Positions 33,273-41,117 of a DNA stretch of 64,000 nucleotides are shown here, one piece after another. Source of the DNA: Enterovibrio norvegicus FF-33 (lineage in GTDB: Bacteria; Pseudomonadota; Gammaproteobacteria; Enterobacterales; Vibrionaceae); NCBI RefSeq assembly GCF_000286835.2, contig NZ_AJYD02000038.1:186001-250000 (forward strand), in the 5' to 3' direction. Position 1 is the first letter of the stretch, and each line of letters opens with the position of its first letter. The notes under the pieces were generated by a model. The model was given only the letters and a program-made list of their open reading frames with translations, ran no database searches and was not told where the DNA came from. The position numbers and the translations under genes are program-made.

Positions 33273-35081
33273 ATGAGCTTTCAGATAAAAAGAGTCGAGA
33301 TAAAAAACTTCCGGTCAATTCGTACTTTGAGTATATCACCTAATCAGCTAGCAGTATTGGTTGGTAGAAATGATTCCGGGAAATCAAATGTTCTTAGGGC
33401 ATTGAATCTATTCTTTAATGGTAAAACAGACCAAAATAAAGAGTTAGATTTCAAGATTGATCATAACATTTTCAACCTTCCAAACAGAAGAGCAAAAGAA
33501 ATAATTGTTAAGATCGAATTGTCAGTCCCAGAAAATTATCGTCGTGTAAATGGTGACATTGTCGTCTGGGAAAAACGTTGGCGAGACAATGGCCTTGTAT
33601 ATAATGAGTATATAGGTCACCGTGAAGTTGTGGGTCCAAGAAGTGGTGTTTACATAGAAGAATTGAAAATACCTGAAAGATCAAACCTTCATGCCCTTTT
33701 GAGGAACATTAAATTTATATATGTCCCCGCCATAAAAGACCTAAAGTATTTCTCATTACTTCGGGCCAGCATTTATGATGTGATAGCTGAAGTAGCAAAC
33801 CGAGAGTTTCGTGATTCTAGCAGAGACTTCGAACAATCAATATCACATCAACTGCAAGATCTAACACAAAACATCAGACATTCATTGGGTCTGAATTCAA
33901 GGTTGGCTTTACCGAGAAATCTAAGTCATATTTTTGAAAGTCTTGACTTCTTAAGTGATGAGCAAGATATTTCACTCGATGTACGAGGTGATGGCGTAAA
34001 AGCCAGACATATACCTCTAATTCTAAAATTTATGGCTGATAAAACTCGAAGCCTTCAGGGACGAGGTGCACAGCCCTATAATTTCATTTGGGCTTATGAA
34101 GAACCTGAAAACAGTCTTGAATTATCTAGCTCCATTGAGTTGGCAGATCAGTTTTGGGAATTCGTAAACTCAAGTATATCCCAAATATTTCTATCTACTC
34201 ACTCTCCTGTTTTTTATAACCTCCACTGTAAGGAGAAAGATGAGAACCAGATATCTTGCCATCACATGTATACATCGGATCAAAATCAAGGAACCAAAGA
34301 AACCAATGAGCTAAGTGATTTAGATGAGCGAATGGGTACAACGGCCCTATTTGCACCAATGGTTGAAGAGCTTGAGGAAAGGGTAAGGCAGCGTGAAGCC
34401 GCAAGAATTGAGGCAAAGGCCTTAGCTGAGGCTAACCGTAGAAAGCTATTTGTAGAGGGACCTTCTGATAAATTAATCATAGAGAAAGCGATAAGTGTTT
34501 TTATCCCGAACAGATCGCAGGATATTGATATTGAAACAAAGGAAAGTGCTGGTATCAACTATGTTATCGATATGCTTCAGTCATGGAGAAGCCAAGCAAA
34601 GCACCATCCTAATTTACCACGGGCGGCAGGACTTCTTGATCTAGATGCGGATGCTATTAAAGCTTCAAATGCCTGGAATGAAGTACCTGATAATATCCGC
34701 TCGGCAAAATGTTTTAAGCTTCCGAAGCCTCAACACGTAATACCTATTATCCAAGCGGGTTTCAACATTCCTGTTGTGCTCGAAACTTTATATGACCGAA
34801 ACGCATGGATGTGGGCTGATGAAAATAATCATCTTAAGGAAAGAAATATTCTTTCTATTATTCCAACCAATCTAAACAGTAGAATTATTGCCGAAGAAAC
34901 TACTCTAAGTGAGCACCTCGACGAGGAATGGGAGATATATGTGAGAAAAGAGTTCACACAAGCAGGTAAAGGTCCTATGTCACGACATTTCTGTAACAAA
35001 GATGATCAAGAGTTTAGAGATAGATTTGCCTGCCTTGAACAACTGATACTTCAGATAGAGGCTTATCTCTTCCCAGAGTGA
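33273..35081 (+). CDS. OLD-family ATPase/TOPRIM nuclease (defence-type)
   Basis: A 602-residue protein. N-terminal SMC-like ATPase: GRNDSGKSN (Walker A, residues 31-39), a Walker B region FIWAYEEPENSLE (about 268-280) and H-loop LSTHSP (about 308). The C-terminal TOPRIM part has LFVEGPSDKLIIE (about 391-403) and GLLDLDADA (about 452-460), giving the E and DxD metal ligands. This is the domain order of P2 OLD and of GajA. No UvrD-like GajB follows, so it is a stand-alone OLD protein. Likely role: nuclease that blocks infection by other phages. Confidence 0.85.
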   Translation: MSFQIKRVEIKNFRSIRTLSISPNQLAVLVGRNDSGKSNVLRALNLFFNGKTDQNKELDFKIDHNIFNLPNRRAKEIIVKIELSVPENYRRVNGDIVVWEKRWRDNGLVYNEYIGHREVVGPRSGVYIEELKIPERSNLHALLRNIKFIYVPAIKDLKYFSLLRASIYDVIAEVANREFRDSSRDFEQSISHQLQDLTQNIRHSLGLNSRLALPRNLSHIFESLDFLSDEQDISLDVRGDGVKARHIPLILKFMADKTRSLQGRGAQPYNFIWAYEEPENSLELSSSIELADQFWEFVNSSISQIFLSTHSPVFYNLHCKEKDENQISCHHMYTSDQNQGTKETNELSDLDERMGTTALFAPMVEELEERVRQREAARIEAKALAEANRRKLFVEGPSDKLIIEKAISVFIPNRSQDIDIETKESAGINYVIDMLQSWRSQAKHHPNLPRAAGLLDLDADAIKASNAWNEVPDNIRSAKCFKLPKPQHVIPIIQAGFNIPVVLETLYDRNAWMWADENNHLKERNILSIIPTNLNSRIIAEETTLSEHLDEEWEIYVRKEFTQAGKGPMSRHFCNKDDQEFRDRFACLEQLILQIEAYLFPE

Positions 35082-35137
35082 AGTTGCAGAATTCTACTAA
35101 CATATATGATCCCCATATAGCTTACGAGACTCTCCAT

Positions 35138-35157
35138 TGGCTACGCCCGCGTGGCCA
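35138..35157 (+). repeat. Isolated cassette-type hairpin
   Basis: TGGCTACG/CGTGGCCA with loop CCCG, a one-wobble perfect 8-bp stem of the same design as those in modules A, B, F and G. No box follows it. It may be what is left of a module between the OLD gene and the next gene. Confidence 0.5.
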
Positions 35158-35241
35158 TATAGAGCCTTCCAATCACAACAGATTTCCTTGCTGGTTACCA
35201 ATACCAACAGTGAATCCATTTGAGTATAAAAGAGTCATACA

Positions 35242-35679
35242 ATGAAGCATGAAATAGTCCAACTAGCACAAAGAATTCGCTCGATCTACGAGAAAGCTTC
35301 ACATGAAGATTTTTCATTGTTTATGGGGTCCTTCGAGTTTCCTAAAAATAGTTGTGAAGGAGCATCAAGAGTCTTTGCTCATATTGTGAAAAGCAAGCAT
35401 CCTGAATGCGATGTGAAAGTTATAGAAGGCTACGATTACCCCAACGATGAGCGCCACTATTGGGTGGTAGTCAATGAGTTAATTTATGACTTAACAAGTG
35501 ACCAATTCGATGAATTTTCTGTTCCTCTTTTTGGAGTTAACTACACGCCACTATCTGAGAAATTTAGTGATTTAGAGTTCATTATTAATGAGGACATTTT
35601 TCATAACTGGTCTCCGGGGGGCAGGTACGACAAGAACCAAACTCTAGACTACGTAGAGCACCATTTAGCCCTACTATAG
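35242..35679 (+). CDS. Papain/transglutaminase-like cysteine protein
   Basis: A 145-residue protein. Cys38 in NSCEGASRVFAHI, His72 in ERHYWVVVN and Asp83 in IYDLTSDQF have the order and context (C-x-G-A-S; H-x-W-V-x-V; x-Y-D-x-T) of papain-like or transglutaminase-like catalytic triads. No signal peptide is visible, so it acts in the cytoplasm. It could be a small peptidase, amidase or toxin effector. It follows the OLD gene with only a lone hairpin between, and could belong to the same cassette. Confidence 0.55.
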   Translation: MKHEIVQLAQRIRSIYEKASHEDFSLFMGSFEFPKNSCEGASRVFAHIVKSKHPECDVKVIEGYDYPNDERHYWVVVNELIYDLTSDQFDEFSVPLFGVNYTPLSEKFSDLEFIINEDIFHNWSPGGRYDKNQTLDYVEHHLALL

Positions 35680-35719
35680 CACCGATGAGCATTTCACTGG
35701 TTAATAGGCATTTGCACCC

Positions 35720-35910
35720 TCTGGTTGCCACACGCAGCTAACCCTCTCACCATGCAACCATCTATTTTAATTGAACAAAATCTCACCACTCAACCTCAAC
35801 CACGATCAAAATAATGCCTCTCCTTATGCACTTCATGGTACATTCCCGCCAGATAATTTAGACAGTGATGGCGTGTTGCGTGCTGATGAGCAAAGGGCGG
35901 TAGCTATAGA
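35720..35910 (+). repeat. Cassette module copy F (most complete)
   Basis: Hairpin TGGTTGC/GCAGCTA (35722-35740, with G-T pairs that keep the stem), box CTCTCACCATGCAACCATCT (35744-35763), AACAAAATCTCACCACTCAA, block AATAATGCCTCTCC, extended -10 TGGTACATT (35836-35844) and leader ATAATTTAGACAGTGATGGC to about 35910. All parts are present in order, so I used it as the reference. Confidence 0.8.
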
Positions 35911-36020
35911 TCCCTCTGCATCAGAAAGAGGTTACGTAAAATAATCCAGAGCCCCTACTTTGTACTAAGCGAGTAAGATTCCCGCTATCAAGTTGTAAGC
36001 CTTCAAGAGGTAATTTTGAA

Positions 36021-36725
36021 TTGGGTAAGATAACAAAAATATTCAAACTCGAAGATTGTTCTAGTGATAAACAAAAGTTTGTGTGTAACGAATGTGCTAG
36101 AGAAACGTCTCATTCTATAGTTTCATCATTTCATGAAAGCGGTTTTGACGACGCAGGTGATGGCTACCGAATGGATTGGGATAGACGGCATCAGATCATT
36201 CAATGTAGTGGTTGTGATGCAGTGTCTTTTCGCATTGAATCCACTCATTCTGAGGACGATCATTATAGCTATGAGCATGACGCCTTAGTAGGCAATATCA
36301 CAGAAAGCTACTTCCCAAACCGAACACATCAGCTTCGCGCGATTAATACCTACTTGTTACCTTTAAACGTTCAAGCTATCTATCGAGAAACCACGAGTGC
36401 CATTAGCAATGGTTTATTTATCTTAGCTGGTATTGGTGTCCGAGCTTTGATTGAAACAGTCTGTAAAGAGCAAAACGCTCAAGGCAAAGATCTATTCGCT
36501 AAAATTAATTCTTTGTGTCAAATGTCAGTAATAACAAAAGAAGGCTCGGATACATTGCACCGCTTACGCAGCCTAGGAAATGAAGCTGCACATGAGGTAA
36601 AGCCTCAAAGTGAAGATCAACTATATATGGCTATGCAAATCATAGATCATATGCTCGAGGGTACATATATTATCCCCCAACGAATCAATCAAGTATTTGG
36701 TAAAGTGGACAAAAAATGTGTTTAA
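36021..36725 (+). CDS. DUF4145 protein with N-terminal zinc site
   Basis: A 234-residue protein with a TTG start and AGAGG upstream. CNECARETSH and IQCSGCDAVSF supply two CxxC pairs for one zinc site. The C-terminal half (EGGT-free, helical: IGVRALIETVCKEQNAQGKD, LHRLRSLGNEAAHEVKPQSE) is the DUF4145 domain, often seen alone or fused to restriction enzyme parts. The His in NEAAHE is the family's conserved residue. Probably a defence accessory with a helical HEPN-like fold; RNase activity is possible but not shown. Sole cargo of cassette F-G. Confidence 0.75.
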   Translation: MGKITKIFKLEDCSSDKQKFVCNECARETSHSIVSSFHESGFDDAGDGYRMDWDRRHQIIQCSGCDAVSFRIESTHSEDDHYSYEHDALVGNITESYFPNRTHQLRAINTYLLPLNVQAIYRETTSAISNGLFILAGIGVRALIETVCKEQNAQGKDLFAKINSLCQMSVITKEGSDTLHRLRSLGNEAAHEVKPQSEDQLYMAMQIIDHMLEGTYIIPQRINQVFGKVDKKCV

Positions 36726-36761
36726 GAGTACTCGTAGTATTCTTACCCACTTAAAGCGCAA

Positions 36762-36950
36762 GGGCTGCCCCCCGCAGCCAATCCTCTCAAACTTCAACCA
36801 TCTGATTTGATCGAACAAAATCTCCCCAGTCGCACCTCAAACACGATCTAACTCATGCCTCATCTTACGCACTTCGTGGTACATTTCAGTCAGATAATTT
36901 AGACAGTGATGGCGTGATGCGTGCCTATAGGCAAAGAAACGCCCCCAATG
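36762..36950 (+). repeat. Cassette module copy G
   Basis: Hairpin GGCTGC/GCAGCC (36763-36779), box CTCTCAAACTTCAACCATCT (36784-36803), extended -10 TGGTACATT (36877-36885), leader GATAATTTAGACAGTGATGG to about 36945. The leader contains a small palindrome GCCTATAGGC. Confidence 0.75.
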
Positions 36951-36997
36951 AAACTGCAGTAACAAGAACCTGAGAATATTTATATAAGGACTGTACA

Positions 36998-38533
36998 TTG
37001 CGTAAAACCAACAAAGGTAAAAACCGCAAAAAAGATAAACCTCGAAAAGTCAGTAAGAAAGGCCGCTCAAAGGTAAAATCAGCTTCGCGCAGCGAAAAGG
37101 ATTGGGACTCACTAGAACAGTTTCTAGAAAGTAGAAAAAGTGATGAGTGGTTCATTAACAGTAAAAAGGCTCTCGATTGGTTTCTAGATCATATGGGACA
37201 GGATGTTTGGCACGAAAGAAAGCTAAACGTGGTGGCCTACTTCAAAAAACAGCAAGAACAGCTAATCCCGGACAGTTCAAACTTTGGCATCAATATTGAA
37301 GATGAAGATGCTAGAGTTGCCTTCCACAGCGACTGGATTGCTTGGTATCTGTATCTAGTAGAATCACTGTATGATCGACCAAGCGTTGACGAACTTCCCC
37401 AATCGTCGAGAATTTACCCATTCTTCGCTGCGATTGGTCGCCATATCGATTTGGCAAAAAGCATTAAAGGCATCGATTCTAAGCTCGACGAACTTCTTAA
37501 GGGTAAAGCAAACCAGCCTGATTCAATTTTATTCGAAATTTTGGTTGCCATTATGTATAGGAGAAATGGTTGGACAGTCGAATTCATACCTGAGGTTTCT
37601 AGGTCAAAAACGCCGGACTTATTTGTTACCAGAGGTAGTGAACATTTCTATGTAGAATGCAAAAGACAAGCAAAAGTAACTGAATATTCAGAACTAGAAA
37701 GAAAAGAATGGAGAAAGCGATGGGCTAAACTCGTTCCAGTACTTACCACTTATGGTACGCCCACGCACGTCGATGTGGTATTCAAGACCGAAGTATCAAA
37801 TACAGATGAAAATCTAGTATCACACGTACTAGTAGAACTAATCCGAAGAAACGGTATAGAAGACTCCATATCATTGGAGAATGAGCAAATAATCATTACT
37901 GCAAACCACATTGATATGAATGCGGTTAATAAGCATTTTGACCGGTTTCAAGTGCGCTGGAATTCCCCCCAAATGATAGCTCTCTTTGCTGGAGGCTACG
38001 ATAGCAGCGGTTCATATACCCAAATCCACTCCCCAAAAGCGATTAACGCATGGGGCCCTGACGATCAAGAGCACATACTCAACCTCTTCTGCGAAGGAGT
38101 TTTCACTGCTTATTGCGCAAAGTGGGAATGTATAGCCGAGGAGTCAATAGATAAAAAGGCAAAAGATGTTAGAAAGTTGCTCAGCAAAGCGATCAATCAA
38201 GCACCTTTAGACGCTCCAACTATAGTGCATATAGCCTACGAAACACTGCATGGCCCAATAGTCGAATATTCAAGAGCTGACAAAATTCGAAATTCAATTC
38301 AGAGCTTTGATTGTAAAGATAAAGATATAAGAGCGATCTATTGTCATGCAATTCAACCCGCGGCGCTGGTAGACAGCTTTGAGATTGCCGAAACAACCAT
38401 GCGGTTTAGTAAAAATGGAGCAATTTTAGAGGATATACTTAAACATGACTTATTGCTTGATGAGCCGGGGGTGAAAATGAGAGACGACACACACTGGAAC
38501 GAAGACTTCACAGCCAAACAAACACTCTCATAA
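36998..38533 (+). CDS. PD-(D/E)xK nuclease-like protein
   Basis: A 511-residue protein with a TTG start and AAGGA upstream. A very basic N-terminal tail (NKGKNRKKDKPRKVSKKGRS) suggests nucleic-acid binding. Residues about 175-225 carry the nuclease signature: LFEILVAIMYRRNGW with an early Glu, SKTPDLFV with the Asp, and FYVECKRQ with the E-x-K pair. The rest of about 280 residues is an unrecognised helical/beta domain. No methyltransferase is nearby, so it would be a stand-alone nuclease, possibly an abortive or type IV-like effector. Cargo of cassette G-H. Confidence 0.7.
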   Translation: MRKTNKGKNRKKDKPRKVSKKGRSKVKSASRSEKDWDSLEQFLESRKSDEWFINSKKALDWFLDHMGQDVWHERKLNVVAYFKKQQEQLIPDSSNFGINIEDEDARVAFHSDWIAWYLYLVESLYDRPSVDELPQSSRIYPFFAAIGRHIDLAKSIKGIDSKLDELLKGKANQPDSILFEILVAIMYRRNGWTVEFIPEVSRSKTPDLFVTRGSEHFYVECKRQAKVTEYSELERKEWRKRWAKLVPVLTTYGTPTHVDVVFKTEVSNTDENLVSHVLVELIRRNGIEDSISLENEQIIITANHIDMNAVNKHFDRFQVRWNSPQMIALFAGGYDSSGSYTQIHSPKAINAWGPDDQEHILNLFCEGVFTAYCAKWECIAEESIDKKAKDVRKLLSKAINQAPLDAPTIVHIAYETLHGPIVEYSRADKIRNSIQSFDCKDKDIRAIYCHAIQPAALVDSFEIAETTMRFSKNGAILEDILKHDLLLDEPGVKMRDDTHWNEDFTAKQTLS

Positions 38534-38686
38534 CTTATTTAAACTCCTTGGAGGTCCCTTCAAGGAGTATTCTAGTCGTAAATCAATACTATCTACATTA
38601 AGAGTTGAGTTAAGGTTACTACAATTATCAATTTTTTTGTTAGGCTATCACTGATGGGCCACATCCGTACGTTCCTTGCATTTACA

Positions 38687-38725
38687 GCCACCAACCCTCT
38701 CACCCTGCCGCCATTCTTGATGGCA
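38687..38725 (+). repeat. Cassette module copy H (truncated)
   Basis: Only CAGCCACCAACCCTCTCACC and the next few bases match, then similarity stops at CCATTCTTGA. The promoter half is missing. It has been truncated by deletion or by replacement with other sequence. Confidence 0.55.
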
Positions 38726-38865
38726 ATTAATATTAATAAGCGTCTTACAGACATAATTGTTGTAATTCATTCGCTTAGAAACTAGGATGTGAACTTAGAT
38801 AGTTTAGGGCAGTACACACTGTGGAGCAGAATCCTAGCGACCTCAATGAAAATAAGGAGGTTACT

Positions 38866-39012
38866 ATGGATAAACAATTGCACAAAGCTGGTACGCTAAA
38901 AAGTACCACCCTGGTCATCCTTGGATGGCTTGCGTTCTACGGCTCTTATCTCTTCCCTGAAATACTCAGCGCATCCATATTGCTACAGTCCGTCGCCAGG
39001 GTTCTGCCCTAA
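38866..39012 (+). CDS. Small membrane protein (48 aa)
   Basis: ATG at 38866 preceded by AAGGAGG at a 7-base distance, the best ribosome site in this region; an upstream in-frame GTG at 38821 is not needed. 48 residues with one hydrophobic segment (TTLVILGWLAFYGSYLF). Such small membrane peptides are often toxins of type I systems or superinfection-exclusion proteins. No antisense RNA gene was identified. Sole cargo of cassette H-I. Confidence 0.65.
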   Translation: MDKQLHKAGTLKSTTLVILGWLAFYGSYLFPEILSASILLQSVARVLP

Positions 39013-39029
39013 GCTATCTATCATCCTCA

Positions 39030-39200
39030 GGGCTTCTCACCCTGCAACCATCTAATTCTATTGACTAAGATCTAACCGTTCGACCTCACATGCGATCTAA
39101 ATCATGCCTCCCCTAATGCACTTTGTGGTACATTCTAGCTAGAAAATTTAGACACTGGTGGGTTGCCTGCCGATAAGCAAAAGGCGGTAGCGTGGAATAT
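39030..39200 (+). repeat. Cassette module copy I (last)
   Basis: Box CTTCTCACCCTGCAACCATCT-type at 39033-39053, block AAATCATGCCTCCCCTAATG, extended -10 TGGTACATT (39126-39134), leader AAATTTAGACACTGGTGGGT with GATAAGCAAAAGGCGGTAGC to about 39195. It is followed by about 240 bases of AT-rich sequence without other marks before the next gene. Confidence 0.75.
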
Positions 39201-39453
39201 ATAAACGACGATTCAGTAGACATCCACTACCCTTCATTCAAAGGCTGCATTGTAAGACACGATTCACCTACAAGTAATCAATAAAAATCTTACTTATCAT
39301 TACAATAAGAACATAACATCTGGTGTAATCAACACAAAAGCAGCATTAAAAGACTAATAAAAAAATATATCAGAATATTTATAAACTCAACCAACCCCAT
39401 TTTTTAAAATCACAGTATCACTTCGGTTTAGCATTACTGTGTCGAGATTGAAA

Positions 39454-40563
39454 ATGCCTAAGAAAAGCAAGAAGAAAGATATACTAAGTAGAGAGATTAC
39501 TGTCAACCACAAGAGCAAGACTCTTCACTATCGATATGCTGAGCTTGTTAACTATGACGGTCACTTGTCGTTTTCTGAGCTTCTCCATAAAGCTCTTGTA
39601 TCCTTATGCTTGGTAAAAAGTCGCTATCAAATCGTAAATGAAGATTCTCACGATCCAGATGAGGATGATTACAAGAAATCCAAACTATTCATAAACAACA
39701 AAGAAAGCCAATGGGGTATCGTATTCGGTGATTTAATGCGTTATGCCGAAGGAGCAAACAAATCAACTGTTACAATTGATGATGACCGAGAGTTTTTAGA
39801 AGTTGAATCATTAGCCCCACCAGAGACAGATGAAGGTAAAAGGCGCGAGTTTTTGGACTCAATTCTGTACTTCGGTGCCTTCAACAATCACTTAGCCATC
39901 ATACAATCAGCATCACTCCGGACTTCTGAGCTTGAAAAACACATTAATTGGCTACTTCGCTCATCTGGTGTGATTGAAGATAAAGCTTTTGTTTTACTGA
40001 CAATGAAAGTACCAGAGTTGGCACAAAAGAAATTAGAAAACTCAAATACCAAGATTCTTAAGATTGGTGCACCTCTCGTTGATACTATTGGAGAGGAAGC
40101 AGTAGAAGACGTCAGACAAAAAATTGGATCCGATATTGAACACTTTGACGCAAAAAGCGTGTCCGTAAAACCAAAAGGTAAAGGGCTCAACTGGCTTCTG
40201 AGTGTATTTGGTGATATGGAAAAGCTAAAAGAATTTGGTATATCTGAAGAGCTTCTATCTGCTGACGCGGTTGATGGATCAAGCATAAATGTTTCACTTG
40301 AAATTTCGTATAAAAGAAAAAGCACTCAGCGCTCGCAAGAGATAATAAATAACGTATCAAAAGCGATGCGGCACCAACATCCAAATGACATTACTATTGA
40401 GCTTGATAAAGTGGGTAAACTTGTTGGCAGAGAGCTAAGCTTACAAAAGAAACTTACACTCAGATATGTTAACGGAGTGCTTGACCCACAAGATTTATAT
40501 CCAAAAGTAAGGGAGTGGTTAGTTGAACAAATCTCAGTCGAAGAACTAGATGCGGCCTCATGA
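39454..40563 (+). CDS. Soluble partner of a RexAB-like two-gene system (unrecognised family)
   Basis: I start this at the ATG at 39454 (MPKKSKKKDILSREI); a GTG at 39439 is an alternative. About 369 residues, no membrane segment. The N-terminus is basic, the middle has IVFGDLMRYAEGANKSTVTI and LYFGAFNNHLAIIQSASLRT, and the C-terminal half contains SVFGDMEKLKEFGISEELLS. Its stop overlaps the start of a four-segment membrane protein (ATGA overlap), so they are one system. A soluble sensor plus small multi-pass membrane protein in a lysogen-expressed prophage position is the layout of lambda rexA/rexB; direct homology to RexA is not claimed. Confidence 0.6.
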   Translation: MPKKSKKKDILSREITVNHKSKTLHYRYAELVNYDGHLSFSELLHKALVSLCLVKSRYQIVNEDSHDPDEDDYKKSKLFINNKESQWGIVFGDLMRYAEGANKSTVTIDDDREFLEVESLAPPETDEGKRREFLDSILYFGAFNNHLAIIQSASLRTSELEKHINWLLRSSGVIEDKAFVLLTMKVPELAQKKLENSNTKILKIGAPLVDTIGEEAVEDVRQKIGSDIEHFDAKSVSVKPKGKGLNWLLSVFGDMEKLKEFGISEELLSADAVDGSSINVSLEISYKRKSTQRSQEIINNVSKAMRHQHPNDITIELDKVGKLVGRELSLQKKLTLRYVNGVLDPQDLYPKVREWLVEQISVEELDAAS

Positions 40564-41117
40564 AAATTCGTATTTTTATTGCCCTATCTATCGGAATTTT
40601 GACTATGATAGCATCGCTTTTGATGCTATCAACTGAGGCCGTTCAGATACTTAAGCCAAAGTTCTATCTAATTAACGCAATTTTCCTGCCTGTTATCGCT
40701 ATCTCACTAAATATAAAAGGAAAATCAGACAATCTAAATGCCTGTCAGGGCTTAATGTCAAAAGACATGCAAAAAATAACCTCATACACGAGTGAATTCG
40801 GTTCACGAATATGGTCAATTTGGTTTTTGCTGTTCTCGACCTTTTCCATGTCGATCCTTTTTTCCAATATTCCACTTTCTAAAGAAAGCTCTCAAATTTT
40901 CACGAGCTTTCTTTTTGCGGCTTATGCTATTTGCACCCTCGTATCAACCTCCCTATTTTCTATCGATCAGTCGATTCAAGTTTTAAGCACGCACCTCAAG
41001 ACGAAAGCGATGCGTTATGAGGAAAAGAAAAATGCTCTTAAATTATTAGATGATGATAGTGAATTGAGTTCAAAATTTAAGGAATACGCATCTAAACACC
41101 TAGGGGAGAAAAATTAG
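40560..41117 (+). CDS. Four-segment membrane partner of the 39454 protein
   Basis: A 185-residue protein overlapping the preceding gene by 4 bases (ATGA). Hydrophobic segments are near residues 5-23 (FIALSIGILTMIASLLML), 37-52 (YLINAIFLPVIAIS), 85-104 (IWSIWFLLFSTFSMSILFSN) and 113-133 (FTSFLFAAYAICTLVSTSLF); the C-terminus is charged and cytoplasmic. This topology suits a pore-forming effector. Its 3' end overlaps the 3' end of the convergent Q-like gene by 4 bases, so the island ends flush against the phage early region. Confidence 0.65.
   Translation: MKIRIFIALSIGILTMIASLLMLSTEAVQILKPKFYLINAIFLPVIAISLNIKGKSDNLNACQGLMSKDMQKITSYTSEFGSRIWSIWFLLFSTFSMSILFSNIPLSKESSQIFTSFLFAAYAICTLVSTSLFSIDQSIQVLSTHLKTKAMRYEEKKNALKLLDDDSELSSKFKEYASKHLGEKN

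Noticed and set aside
28676-39200. Chromosomal integron with attC/VCR sites
   Set aside because: The modules contain AGCTAAC-like and TTTAGAC-like ends about 130 bases apart, which superficially recall attC core sites, but the two ends are not complementary over the needed length, the G of GTTRRRY is missing, and there is no intI gene in the window.
28676-39200. CRISPR array
   Set aside because: Repeats are diverged, separated by whole genes, and no cas gene is present.
39454-41117. Kiwa, Zorya or Gabija system
   Set aside because: The gene order and recognisable motifs of these systems (KwaA/KwaB, MotAB-like, GajB helicase) are not present.
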